In this document: piece by piece, positions 1 to 8,687 of the stretch | Layout: every line of letters starts with the position of its first letter | How positions within the stretch are numbered: the first letter of the stretch is position 1 | Translations under genes and position numbers: made by a program | Notes under the pieces: generated by a model | The model's input: the letters and a program-made list of their open reading frames with translations, nothing else | What the model was told of the DNA's origin: nothing | Database searches by the model: none | From: Candidatus Zipacnadum vermilionense | Lineage (GTDB): Bacteria; Armatimonadota; Zipacnadia; Zipacnadales; Zipacnadaceae | NCBI GenBank assembly: GCA_029821755.1 | Contig: JALGSV010000001.1 | Location: forward strand, 124,001-188,000 | Direction of reading: 5' to 3' | Length of the DNA: 64,000 nt

Positions 1-48
1 CGCCCCTACGAGGCCAGATTCGACTGCTCATACACGCTCTTGCAGGTC
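1..48. repeat. partial copy of an interspersed repeat (right arm and flank)
   Basis: The first ~45 bases, starting CGCCCCTACGAGGCC, closely match the bases from 3763 onward that form the right arm and downstream flank of the full palindromic repeat at 3721-3771. The similarity continues past the palindrome, with a related AGA-TCGAC and CACGC-CTC pattern, so the repeat unit is longer than the inverted arms. The left arm lies outside the window. Confidence 0.6.
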
Positions 49-107
49 TGCCAGGGGCAGGCGGGGAATGCCCCCGCGCAGCATCCATGGCTCACCGGGA
101 GATGACA

Positions 108-1190
108 ATGTCAGACGACCCCGTTCGCTTCGGATATATTGGCTGCGGCTTCGTGGCGCAGACCATCCACATTCCCAACTTCAGGGCGCAGGCCGATTGC
201 GACTTCCTGGCGCTGGCCGAGGTCCGGCAGGACCTGGGGCGGCGGGTCGCGCAGCGCTACGGCATTCCCCGCGTCTATGCCGACCACCATGAGCTGGCCG
301 CCGATCCGGAGTTGGAGGCCGTCGGCGTGTCGGCGCCCTTTGCTCTGCAGGGGCGGATCGCCGAGGACCTGCTCCGCGCCGGCAAGCACGTCTTTATGGA
401 GAAGCCGATGGCCATCTCGGTGGCGCGGGGCGAGGCGATCCTGGCTGCCGCCCGCGAGAGCGGCAAGCGCCTGATGGTGGGCTACATGAAGCGCTACGAT
501 CCGGGCAATCTCATGCTGCGCGAGCGTCTGCAGGCCTGGCAGGCGTCCGGCGAGTGCGGGCAAATTGTCCTGGCGCGCAATCATGGGTTCTGCGGCAACT
601 GGACGTATGCGCGGGACCCAAATGTGGCCTGGGAGGAGTCGGAGGCAAAGGCGCCCGTGCCGGACGACGCGGCCGATTACCCGACGTGGCTGCCCGAGGA
701 GCGGCGCGGCTCGTACGTCGGGTACTTGCAGCAGTGGACCCACAATATCAACCTGCTGCGCTTCCTGCTGGGGGACGACGCCGGGGAGGCGCGGGTGGTA
801 CAGGTCATGCTGGACGAGGACGGGATGACGGGGCTCACGGTTCTGGAGATAGGCGGGGTGCGTGCGGTGGTTGAGAGCGGCATGACCCAGTTCCATGCCT
901 GGGAGGAGCACACCACCGTCTACTTCGAGGGCGGCTGGCTGCGGACGGCGGCGCCGCCGCTGATGCATAAGGAGACCCCCGCGAGTGTCGAGATCTACCG
1001 CGCCGCCCATGACGGCGAGCCGGTGCGCGAGACCCGCGAGTTGGCCCCGGCCGCCTGGTCTTACCGCGAGGAAGCCAGGCACTTCTTGGCCCAGGTGCGC
1101 TCTGGAGAACCCTTCCGGTCGTCCGGAGAGGACACTCTGGCGGATGTGCGCTTGTGTGAGGAGATATACCGTCGGTTCCTACAGATCTGA
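108..1190 (+). CDS. Gfo/Idh/MocA-family NAD(P)-dependent sugar oxidoreductase
   Basis: A protein of 360 residues, the usual family length. The N-terminal Rossmann fold shows G12-x-G14-x-x-A17, and the family E-K-P motif is at residues 98-100 (K99 is the usual catalytic or binding lysine). The C-terminal half is the alpha/beta substrate domain. Members oxidise or reduce cyclic sugars and inositols in the cytoplasm. I start at ATG 108 because CGGGAG (96-101) is well placed for it; ATG 87 in the same frame lacks such a site. The next gene is a glycosidase-like protein, so a role in catabolism of a liberated sugar is likely, but the substrate cannot be read from sequence. Confidence 0.88.
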   Translation: MSDDPVRFGYIGCGFVAQTIHIPNFRAQADCDFLALAEVRQDLGRRVAQRYGIPRVYADHHELAADPELEAVGVSAPFALQGRIAEDLLRAGKHVFMEKPMAISVARGEAILAAARESGKRLMVGYMKRYDPGNLMLRERLQAWQASGECGQIVLARNHGFCGNWTYARDPNVAWEESEAKAPVPDDAADYPTWLPEERRGSYVGYLQQWTHNINLLRFLLGDDAGEARVVQVMLDEDGMTGLTVLEIGGVRAVVESGMTQFHAWEEHTTVYFEGGWLRTAAPPLMHKETPASVEIYRAAHDGEPVRETRELAPAAWSYREEARHFLAQVRSGEPFRSSGEDTLADVRLCEEIYRRFLQI

Positions 1191-1218
1191 GGGCGGGGAT
1201 GAGGACCGGGCGGCTCCT

Positions 1219-1265
1219 GTAGGGGCGGATGTTCCGCGGAGCCGTATCCCGCGCAACATCCGCCC
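1219..1265. repeat. interspersed palindromic repeat, copy 2
   Basis: Arms GGGCGGATGTT (1223-1233) and AACATCCGCCC (1255-1265) flank a GC-rich centre. The left side reads GTAGGGGCGGATGTT, as in the copy at 3721. It lies in the gap between the oxidoreductase and the GH42-like gene. Confidence 0.75.
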
Positions 1266-1332
1266 GCGCGTGCGGCGGACCCTCTGGATTGTTGGAAGCC
1301 GACGCCCTCGGCGTCCTGTTCTCGGCAGTCGC

Positions 1333-1370
1333 GGGCGGATATTGCGGCTCAGAAGCCGCAATATCCGCCC
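1333..1370. repeat. perfect 17-bp inverted repeat, loop of 4
   Basis: Left arm 1333-1349 and right arm 1354-1370 are exact reverse complements (GGGCGGATATTGCGGCT and its complement) around CAGA. The outer bases match the GGGCGGAT...ATCCGCCCCTAC ends of the neighbouring repeats while the inner bases differ. It ends 38 bases before the next start codon, so in RNA it would form a very stable hairpin in the 5' leader. Confidence 0.8.
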
Positions 1371-1408
1371 CTACCGAGCGTAAGCTCAGAAGCAAGGAGA
1401 TACTCGGC

Positions 1409-3685
1409 ATGTCGAACGATAGCTCCCAGAAACGATGCGCCCTGGAGATTCGCCAGGGGCGGCCGGTGTTTGTCTTCAACGGTCAGCCGATTTCTCAGGC
1501 CATTGCCAGCGACCCCGTGGTCTGGATCAAGCCGCTGGCCCACTCCAAGCCGGAGATGTGGATCGAGCGCTGCCGATTGTTCCGCGAGAGCGGCGTGCAC
1601 AACTACAGCATTAACCCGGTGCACTGGACCACGGACGGGAGGAACAACCGGTTCTGGGTCGGGGAGGGGCAGTACATTACACCCGACCCGAACGATGCGG
1701 AGTACGGCATCGAGAAGCAGGCGGCGGCGCTGCTAGAGATCGACCCCGACGCGCGGCTCTGGGTGCGTTTCGGGGACACAGTGCCCCCGGCCTGGGTTGC
1801 CGCCAATCCGGATGAGATCCAGCGCAACTACAGCGGCGAAGAGCGTCCCTGGTTCTCCCCGCAGCCCTCGTTAGCCTCCGAAAAGGGGCTGGCAGATCTG
1901 TGCACTTTCGTCCAGCATTTCCTGCGCTTCTGCGAGGCGCAGCCCTGGGCCGAGCGGCTATTCCTCTACAGCTACTGCCCCGGCGGGGAGGGTATCCCCA
2001 ACTTGAACGTGTCCGGCATGGTGTTCGACACGTGCCCGGCGATGCAGAGGGCTTATCGAGACTACCTGATGCGGGCGTACGGCGAGGAGGCGTCCCTGCG
2101 GCAGGCGTGGGGGGACCCGGAGGTGAGCTTCGAGACACTGCGCGTACCGACCGACGCCGAGTGGCGCGCGGACCTGGCGCAGGTGGAGCACTGGCCGCGG
2201 CCGGACCAGTTGACCCGCTACCGCGACTACTTCCACCTCATGCGCGGTCTCTTCCTGCGCTGGTACCGGGGCATCATCGGCGCCACGCAGGAGACGATAC
2301 AAGGGGTGGTCCCCTTCGGCATTGACATGTGTAAGCAGCACATGCTCGGCTGGCAGCACAACCTCTTTTTCAGCGGCATCGGGCCGGTGGCGGAGTTCCT
2401 GGACGTCTTCAGCGCCGGCGGCAGCATCGACGTGGGCGAGTTGCTGGATGATCCGGGGCTGGACCTGTTGTGGACGCCCGCGGACTACACCGCTCGCAGT
2501 GTGGGCTACGGTTGGGAGGCGGAGGGCATGAATGACTCCATGCTCCTGCGCGGCAAGACTCTGATCATCGAGAACGACTCGCGCACCTTCTCGCCCACGG
2601 GAGGGGAGCATACCACCCAGGGCGCTTTCGATACCGTCGAGGAGGTCCGGGCGGGACTGCTGCGCAACGCAGCCTGGTGTCTGACGCGGGCGGGAATGGA
2701 CGAGTGGGGCCTGGGCGGCGGTTCCTACTTCGACAACCCCCTGGTGCAGGAACACGGCATCGTGCCCTGCACTCGCCTGCTGGACCTGGCGCCCTCGATT
2801 CCCCACCGGGAGACCGAGCACGCTATCGCTATGATCGTGGACGACACCGCCCCCTGGCTCGAAGACGGCACCAGCGGCTACGAGAACTTGGCCTGCATCT
2901 GGCAGCGGGTGCTGGGGCTGTCGCACTGCGGGATTCCCTACCGCATCTACCTGCTCTCCGACTTGGAGAAGGAGAACATGCCGGCCTACGGGGCGTACTA
3001 CTTCCCCAATCTGTTCGAGATGAACGAGCAGCGGCTGGAGCTGCTGCAGCGACAGGTGCTGGCCGACGGCCGCCTCGCCATCTTCGGGCCGGCGACGGGG
3101 ATCAGTAGCGGGAAGGAGCTATCGGCGGAGTGGGCCACGCGCCTGCTGGGGGTGGAGATGGAGATGGTGCCGGACAAGCAGGCGCTGCGGAGAGTGATCT
3201 TGCAGGGGCCGCACCCGATTGCCCAGGCGCTTCCGGCTTCGCTGACCTATGGTGAGGGACTGGGCTACGGTCCTATCCTGATCCCGGCCAAGGGAGCGGT
3301 GGAGTCGGCCGGGGCGCAGCGTCTCGGCTGGGCGACGGGGTACTGGCAGGTCAACCGCCCCGGGCTGTTCGTCAACAACCGCGGCACCCACAAGGTCGCT
3401 TGGACCTCGGCGCTGCCGATGCCGGCCGGACTGCTACGGGAGCTGGCCCGCTGGGGCGGGTGTCATGTGTGGTGCGAGGAGGACGACGTGGTCTACGCCA
3501 GCGACACGGTAGCGGCGATCCATACGGTCAAGGCGGGGCCTCGGCGTCTGGCCTTGCCCACGGCGCGCCCGGTCTGGGACCTGCTGAGTGGCGAGAAGCT
3601 CGGTGAGTCGCTCAGCGCGATCGATCTGGAGCTAGCGACACCGGAGACGCGCGTGTTCTACTTTGGGGAGGAGTGGCCGGGGTAG
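1409..3685 (+). CDS. GH42-like (beta-galactosidase-type) TIM-barrel protein
   Basis: A protein of 758 residues without a signal peptide, so probably cytoplasmic. The N-terminal ~400 residues look like a TIM-barrel glycosidase of the GH42/GH-A type, with ERLFLYSYCPGGEG placing a candidate acid/base Glu at 194. The middle holds a segment resembling the GH42 trimerisation (GATase-like) region, and the tail is beta-rich. I cannot assign both catalytic residues with certainty, so activity is inferred. The start ATG 1409 has AAGGAGA (1394-1400) at ideal spacing; an in-frame start at 1229 would run through the palindromic repeats and is unlikely. The upstream oxidoreductase may process the released sugar. 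Confidence 0.7.
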   Translation: MSNDSSQKRCALEIRQGRPVFVFNGQPISQAIASDPVVWIKPLAHSKPEMWIERCRLFRESGVHNYSINPVHWTTDGRNNRFWVGEGQYITPDPNDAEYGIEKQAAALLEIDPDARLWVRFGDTVPPAWVAANPDEIQRNYSGEERPWFSPQPSLASEKGLADLCTFVQHFLRFCEAQPWAERLFLYSYCPGGEGIPNLNVSGMVFDTCPAMQRAYRDYLMRAYGEEASLRQAWGDPEVSFETLRVPTDAEWRADLAQVEHWPRPDQLTRYRDYFHLMRGLFLRWYRGIIGATQETIQGVVPFGIDMCKQHMLGWQHNLFFSGIGPVAEFLDVFSAGGSIDVGELLDDPGLDLLWTPADYTARSVGYGWEAEGMNDSMLLRGKTLIIENDSRTFSPTGGEHTTQGAFDTVEEVRAGLLRNAAWCLTRAGMDEWGLGGGSYFDNPLVQEHGIVPCTRLLDLAPSIPHRETEHAIAMIVDDTAPWLEDGTSGYENLACIWQRVLGLSHCGIPYRIYLLSDLEKENMPAYGAYYFPNLFEMNEQRLELLQRQVLADGRLAIFGPATGISSGKELSAEWATRLLGVEMEMVPDKQALRRVILQGPHPIAQALPASLTYGEGLGYGPILIPAKGAVESAGAQRLGWATGYWQVNRPGLFVNNRGTHKVAWTSALPMPAGLLRELARWGGCHVWCEEDDVVYASDTVAAIHTVKAGPRRLALPTARPVWDLLSGEKLGESLSAIDLELATPETRVFYFGEEWPG

Positions 3686-3936
3686 GGCTCGGAGCGTGTG
3701 TGGAAAGCCCCGGCGGCTTTGTAGGGGCGGATGTTTAGCGGAGCCGTATTCCGCGAAACATCCGCCCCTACGAGGCCCAGACTCGACATCTCGCACGCGC
3801 TCTCAGGGCGTCGCCACCGGGGCCCAGTGCAGCGTCAGCAAGATGGCCTCCGGCCGGCAGCCCAGGCGGACCGGGGAGGGACGACGCGCAACGCTGCTGA
3901 CGGGCTGTCTCCGGTGCGCGATGGGTACGAGGGCGG
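3686..3936. other. intergenic stretch with palindromic repeat, no gene seen
   Basis: This 251-base gap separates the convergent GH42-like and heparinase-like genes. Besides the palindrome at 3721-3771 I see no credible coding sequence or terminator with a T-run. The palindrome could end transcription from both sides. Confidence 0.6.
3721..3771. repeat. interspersed palindromic repeat, full copy
   Basis: Perfect 16-bp terminal arms GTAGGGGCGGATGTTT (3721-3736) and AAACATCCGCCCCTAC (3756-3771). The centre contains a second, smaller inverted pair (GCGGA and TCCGC), giving a nested hairpin. It is the best-preserved copy of the family also seen at 1-48, 1219-1265 and, with a different centre, 1333-1370. 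Confidence 0.85.
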
Positions 3937-6900
3937 CTAGTCCACCGGCTCGAAGGTGATATCGTCCAGGTACAGCGTGCCCGGCCCACCCCTGATGAAG
4001 CATTGCAGGAAGGTGGAGCTGATGCCCGGGGGCCAGGTGACGGCGGCGCCGGAGCCGGGGGGGCCGCAGGTGGTCTCGTAGGTCTGCCAGCCCTCGGTCG
4101 GGCCGTAGACGGCGAGGGCCCACTGCCAAGTCTTGTTGTTGGCCTGGAGGTGGTTGCCCTTGCCGTCGGGGGCGTAGCCGCCGAGGGTGACGGTCAGCTT
4201 GCTGTCGGCATACACCCGGACGCGGATGCGGTACACCTGTTGCGAGTCCACGGGCACGCGGTAGGGGGCGGCGATGTGGGCGCTGCCGTGCTGCTTGACG
4301 GTGAGCGCCAGGCAGTGCTTGCCCGGAGGGGCCGTGTCATCGGCGACGGGGTTGCCCCGGAACATGGAAACCTTGAGCTGTTCGTTGTCCGTGGCGGGGA
4401 AGGGGTCGAGCTTACCGGTCTCGAAGTCGCCGTTGGGGAAGAGGTTGGTCGAGACCACGGGGAGGGGCTTGTCGGACGTGACCGTCTGGCCCCGCGCGCT
4501 GACCTTGCCGCCGCTGCCCATGCTCAGGATTACCTCGTCGCCCCGGAGCTGGATCATCCCCGCCATTCCCTCAAAGTGGATATCCCCCTCGGCGTAAATG
4601 AAGGGCTCGCCGCTCAGGAAGACGTAGTCCACTCCCGCCTCGTGCGTCACCTTGACCCCCTGCCCGTCGGCCAGCGGCACGAAGGTCGCCGGCTTAGTGG
4701 TCTTCAAGCGGGGGTAGAGGACGACGTTGAATCCGCCGACGTGCGGCTCGGCGGCGATCAGGCCGATCTGGGTGGTTTCCATGGGCCCCCAGTGCCAGTC
4801 GGGGAACATGCCGGAGCCGCTCGTGCGGGTCTTGGGCTCGGTGGTCAGGGCCACGCCCTGCGGGGTGAGGAAGAAGACGTCCATGTCCACGTCCTCCTTG
4901 CCCACCACCAGCGCGGACTGCGGCCCGAGTTGGACCTCCTGCGCCGTCAGCCACAATCGCCAGGTGGCCGGCCCGTTGACCCGGAAAGCGTCGTTGAGGA
5001 GGAAGTAGGTCGGGGCCTCGGGGTCGGCGCCTTTGACGAAGGCGATGTGCCTGGTCCAGGCCTCCTTCACCCCCGCCACGTAGTCGAAACGCGGCCCGGT
5101 CACAAAATCCCGGACCTTCATGAGTCCGCGTCCCGCCTGAGGTGACTCCACCATGCTGTGGTCTTCCTGCGGGACGTAGCCGTAGTAGCCATACTCGTCG
5201 GCGAGAATGCGACCCTTGCCATACAGGACGATACTGCCCGAGTCGTCGTCGTAATGGGCATGGTTGGTGCCGTGGATCATGTGCAGGTAGGTCTCGCGGT
5301 CAGAGGGGTAGCTATCGCGCAGGACCAGGCCGGTCTCGGGGAAGAGCTCGCTGCCGTACTGGGGCGCCTGTTGGGGGAGGTCAGGGTCGGTCAGGAGCTT
5401 GCGATAGCCAGCGAAGGCGGGGAAGAAGCCGCCGATGCCGGCCGTGCCGTACTGCTTGTTCTGGTTGAACTGCCACTGCATCTCGGCGGAAAACTGGGGG
5501 TCCTGCTCGCGGAAGAGGTAGGCGAGCAGACCGTACTCCCCGCAGGGCTCGTTCATGTAGGTATTGCCCAGCGGCGGCCGGTGGCGGAAGCCACCCAGGC
5601 GAGAGTCGGGCGGGGTGTCAATCTTGGCGAACCACTGGATGACCTTCTTCACCTTGGGGTCGGTGTAGAGCCAGTCGTTGAATCCGGCGTTGTGGGCCAT
5701 GAGCAGGATGGCGAGAATCTGGTCGTAGGAGACCATGGCGTAGTGGGGCGCTTCCAGCCAGCCGCCGTTGTCGTCCGACCAGGTGTCGAGCTGGTCCTTG
5801 AGTCCGTCCATGCCCTCCTGGACCCACTGCTGGGCGTAGGGGTGGTCCGGGATGAAGGCGGCCAGCGAGGCCTGGTAGCCGTAGACCGAGGTGGTCATGT
5901 TGGGGTTGGCCGCATAGCCGCGGGCTGGAGACCAGTACTCCGGGCGGGAGGTGGTGTAGCCCAGGAAAGCGGCCAGGGCGCGCAGCCGGTCGCGCATCTC
6001 TGGCGTAGTCTGCGGGCTGTCATAGATGATGTCGGCCAGTCCCACCGCCGCTGATAGCCCGGAGTGGTTATGCGGTGCCGCGCCGAAAGGCAGGCCGTTC
6101 TGGTCTATCAGGTAGTCTGCTATATGCTGCAACATGTCCAGGGCCTTCTGCGCCAGCAGGTCGCCCAGGCGCGGATCTTCGGTCGCCAGGTAGGCCGGGA
6201 TGGCGTCGTCCATCCTGAACGCTGTCAGCGCGGTCGGGTTGTTGAGGAAGTACTCCGCTGTCTTCTGGTAAGGCTCGGGGTCGGCCACGCGGCCCTTGAA
6301 GGTCTCCACGTCCTTCTTCGTCAGCAGTAGCCGCGGATGCTCCAGCTGGCTTGGCCAGCGGGTGACATAGTCCTTGATCATGTCCAGCGGGAAGTGGCCG
6401 TACTTGATCAGGTAGCGATAGGGGAGACCCGAGACGTACTCCAGCTCGGGGTCCTGTAAGAAAGTCAGGCTGGCGTCGCGGTCCAGCGCCGTCAGCATCC
6501 ACTGGCGCCGGCCGTGCTTGAGCGGGAAGTCGATGTGCAGGCCGGTGTCGTCCTGGCTCACTACCAGCGGCGCGACCGCCTGCTGCTCGCGAGGGAGCGC
6601 CGGATCCACCCACACGCCTGCCTGACAGGCCGACACAGTGAGCAGATCCGGCTCGCGGGCGTTGAAGACGCTGAAGCAGTTGCCGCGCTGGTTACTGGCG
6701 TGCCATCGGAGCCATGGCTCGAATAGGTACAACTGTCCCTTGGTGACGGGGAGGACGGCGTTCTTGCCGTAGCTGCCGGTGGCAATAGAATCGGCGTAGC
6801 GGAAGAGCAGCTGCTCAGCGGCGAAGTTGTCGCTCAGCACCAGGCTGAAGGTAGCTTGCGTATCGACGGCGCACACCTCGTCTATCAACACCACCGGCTC

Positions 6901-7506
6901 TCCGGCGAAGAGCCGGTAGCGGGTCTCCCAGGTGCCCTGGTCGCCGAAGGTAAGCTTGCAGGTGGCCTCGGCCATGACCGGGCCGCGGGCGGTGATCTGT
7001 ATCTGCACTTGGGTGACCGGGGCCTCGGAGACCAGACGCGATCCGGCGACCCACTTACCCGAGTTGAGCATGATTCCCGCTAGTGGCCCGGTCCCGGCGG
7101 CAGGAGCCCTAGACAAGGCGATTCCGGTCTTGCCGTTGTAGAGGCGCACCATACCGTCGGCCTCTTCCACCTTCAGGTCGGTGGGGAAGCTGGCCTCGCC
7201 GGTGGCCGCGAAGGAGAACTCACGCGTGGCCAGCGGCGCCAGACTAGTCTGGAAGGCGAGCCGCGAGGCGCCTGGGGCGCCGGGGATGATCTGGTAGGTA
7301 ACAGGCTTACCGTCGGGGTCGAGGAGCGGACGCTGGGCCTGGGCCAGCTCGAGCTGCGCCGCGGTAAGCGGGAAGGTGACGTACTCATCGGTCCACTGGC
7401 GGCTCAGCTCTTCGCGCAGCGTGAAATCTGGGGCGGCCATAGCGGACAAGGTGAGGAGGGCCAGGGCGCAGATGGCAAGGCCTCGGGGCGTGCGGTTCTT
7501 CCACAT
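3937..7506 (-). CDS. secreted heparinase II/III-like polysaccharide lyase with C-terminal carbohydrate-binding module
   Basis: A protein of 1189 residues. An N-terminal signal peptide (LAICALALLTLSAMAA, cleavage near residue 25) is followed by a beta-rich domain, an alpha/alpha-barrel-like region (~400-700), then a heparinase II/III-type beta-sandwich segment around residue 755 (THNAHY-like GTNHAHYDDDSGSIVLYG). The final ~170 residues (NLFPNGDFE onward) resemble a CBM4/9-type jelly roll. The family cleaves uronate-containing polysaccharides outside the cytoplasm; this substrate is unknown. ATG 7506 has AAGGGAGAA upstream; a longer reading frame exists but lacks a signal peptide at its start. 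It converges on the GH42-like gene, so the two may serve one glycan. Confidence 0.75.
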   Translation of the reverse strand: MWKNRTPRGLAICALALLTLSAMAAPDFTLREELSRQWTDEYVTFPLTAAQLELAQAQRPLLDPDGKPVTYQIIPGAPGASRLAFQTSLAPLATREFSFAATGEASFPTDLKVEEADGMVRLYNGKTGIALSRAPAAGTGPLAGIMLNSGKWVAGSRLVSEAPVTQVQIQITARGPVMAEATCKLTFGDQGTWETRYRLFAGEPVVLIDEVCAVDTQATFSLVLSDNFAAEQLLFRYADSIATGSYGKNAVLPVTKGQLYLFEPWLRWHASNQRGNCFSVFNAREPDLLTVSACQAGVWVDPALPREQQAVAPLVVSQDDTGLHIDFPLKHGRRQWMLTALDRDASLTFLQDPELEYVSGLPYRYLIKYGHFPLDMIKDYVTRWPSQLEHPRLLLTKKDVETFKGRVADPEPYQKTAEYFLNNPTALTAFRMDDAIPAYLATEDPRLGDLLAQKALDMLQHIADYLIDQNGLPFGAAPHNHSGLSAAVGLADIIYDSPQTTPEMRDRLRALAAFLGYTTSRPEYWSPARGYAANPNMTTSVYGYQASLAAFIPDHPYAQQWVQEGMDGLKDQLDTWSDDNGGWLEAPHYAMVSYDQILAILLMAHNAGFNDWLYTDPKVKKVIQWFAKIDTPPDSRLGGFRHRPPLGNTYMNEPCGEYGLLAYLFREQDPQFSAEMQWQFNQNKQYGTAGIGGFFPAFAGYRKLLTDPDLPQQAPQYGSELFPETGLVLRDSYPSDRETYLHMIHGTNHAHYDDDSGSIVLYGKGRILADEYGYYGYVPQEDHSMVESPQAGRGLMKVRDFVTGPRFDYVAGVKEAWTRHIAFVKGADPEAPTYFLLNDAFRVNGPATWRLWLTAQEVQLGPQSALVVGKEDVDMDVFFLTPQGVALTTEPKTRTSGSGMFPDWHWGPMETTQIGLIAAEPHVGGFNVVLYPRLKTTKPATFVPLADGQGVKVTHEAGVDYVFLSGEPFIYAEGDIHFEGMAGMIQLRGDEVILSMGSGGKVSARGQTVTSDKPLPVVSTNLFPNGDFETGKLDPFPATDNEQLKVSMFRGNPVADDTAPPGKHCLALTVKQHGSAHIAAPYRVPVDSQQVYRIRVRVYADSKLTVTLGGYAPDGKGNHLQANNKTWQWALAVYGPTEGWQTYETTCGPPGSGAAVTWPPGISSTFLQCFIRGGPGTLYLDDITFEPVD

Positions 7507-7566
7507 GCGAGTTCTCCCTTGCGGAAAGTGTGCCGCGTGAATCCGGGCGGCTAAGGATGTCTGGCG

Positions 7567-7595
7567 ATTATACACGGCGGGCCACGGCAAGGGAA
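7567..7595 (-). promoter_or_regulatory. candidate promoter for the heparinase-like gene
   Basis: Read on the minus strand there is a perfect -10 hexamer TATAAT (7567-7572), about 60 bases before the start codon at 7506. The hexamer 17 bases upstream, TTCCCT, is a poor -35, so the assignment rests mainly on the -10. Confidence 0.4.
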
Positions 7596-7690
7596 GAGAC
7601 GACGGCCGGTTATGCCGTGCGGGCAGGAATACCGGCTTCCCATGTCGCATACCTTTCTGTTCCCCTGTCGAGGAGCGGAGGTGTCGACGA

Positions 7691-8524
7691 ATGACGCGTA
7701 GAGCTATGATTCCTGCCTGGTTCTACCAGCAATTCGACGCGGATTTCAGCCGGGAGGTCCCCGGCGAAGCATACGGGGGCTGGCAGCGGGAGGAGATTCC
7801 GCTGGCGCTGGACCACACCGGTGTGGTGGTGATGCACGCTTGGGATTGCGGCACGTACAAGGAGTACCCCGGCTGGTGGCGGGCGGTGGAGGAGATTCCG
7901 CGGACCTATGAGGTCTGCCGGGCGGTCTTCCCGCCGCTGCTGGCGGGGGTGCGGGAGGCGGGCCTGCCGCTGTTGCACGTGGTCGGGAGCGGCGAGTACT
8001 ACCAGCACTTGCCGGGATACCGAAGGGCCGTGGAATTGGCCGGTCCGCCCCCGCCGCCTCTGGAGACGGTCCCCAGCGACCCGGTCCTGGAGGAATTGCG
8101 CCTCTTCCACGCCAACCGGGTCTTTCCGGGAGAGGGCAACCGCGCGGACATCGCCCGGGGCGGGCCGCATCTGGACTTCCCCGCGGAGGCGCGTCCCCAG
8201 GGGGAGGAGGGCGTGGCGGAGAATGGGCACCAATTGTTTGCCCTGTGCCAAGAGGCGGGCATCAACCACCTGATCTACGCCGGCTTTGCCATCAACTGGT
8301 GCCTGCTGATGTCGCCCGGCGGGATGTTGGAGATGGCCCGCCGCGGGGTGTTGTGCAGCGCGTTCCGCCAGGCCACCTGCGCTGTGGAGCGCAAAGAGAC
8401 TGTCCGGCAGGAGCTCAACAAGGAAGAGGGCCTGTGGCGGGTGTCGGTGGAATTCGGATTCGTTTTTGACGTGGACGACTTCATCTCCGTCCTGCAGCCG
8501 CGGAGTGAAGGGAGTGAGCCATGA
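7691..8524 (+). CDS. isochorismatase-like cysteine hydrolase
   Basis: A cytoplasmic protein of 277 residues, somewhat longer than the usual 180-230. It shows the family layout: a first beta strand ending in an acidic residue (VVVMHAWD, D52), and the late nucleophile segment AGFAINWCLLMSP, with C204 where the family has the T-x-x-C-V nucleophile. A second acidic/basic pair is not obvious. Family members hydrolyse amides, ureido acids or the isochorismate vinyl ether. GGAGG lies about ten bases before ATG 7691. It is transcribed away from the heparinase-like gene and towards the carboxypeptidase; no substrate is suggested by context. Confidence 0.72.
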   Translation: MTRRAMIPAWFYQQFDADFSREVPGEAYGGWQREEIPLALDHTGVVVMHAWDCGTYKEYPGWWRAVEEIPRTYEVCRAVFPPLLAGVREAGLPLLHVVGSGEYYQHLPGYRRAVELAGPPPPPLETVPSDPVLEELRLFHANRVFPGEGNRADIARGGPHLDFPAEARPQGEEGVAENGHQLFALCQEAGINHLIYAGFAINWCLLMSPGGMLEMARRGVLCSAFRQATCAVERKETVRQELNKEEGLWRVSVEFGFVFDVDDFISVLQPRSEGSEP

Positions 8525-8687
8525 GAAGCCGCAAACTAGTCGGGCAGGGACCGCCGACTACGCGGTCTTCCTAGAGTTCATCTATCTGACTAATCGGGCG
8601 ATTGCCAATGAGACCAAAGACGGCTCCACGGCGCAATTCGAGACCCACCCCCGCGGGGGGCGAGCAGGCGCTGGTGCGGTAGGGGCC
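8525..8687. other. gap between convergent genes with a GC palindrome
   Basis: CCCCCGCGGGGG at 8648-8659 is a perfect 12-base palindrome lying 28 bases past the end of the minus-strand carboxypeptidase gene. It has no T-run on either side, so it is only a weak bidirectional terminator candidate. Nothing else is seen here. Confidence 0.35.

Noticed and set aside
111-1082. 323-codon minus-strand open frame
   Set aside because: Antisense to the Gfo/Idh/MocA gene with intact family motifs.
1229-1408. upstream extension of the GH42-like gene
   Set aside because: The extra codons run through two palindromic repeats and lack a ribosome site, whereas ATG 1409 has a strong one.
5158-6054. 298-codon plus-strand open frame within the heparinase-like gene
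   Set aside because: Its Val/Gly/Ala-rich translation mirrors the real minus-strand codons; no conserved motif.
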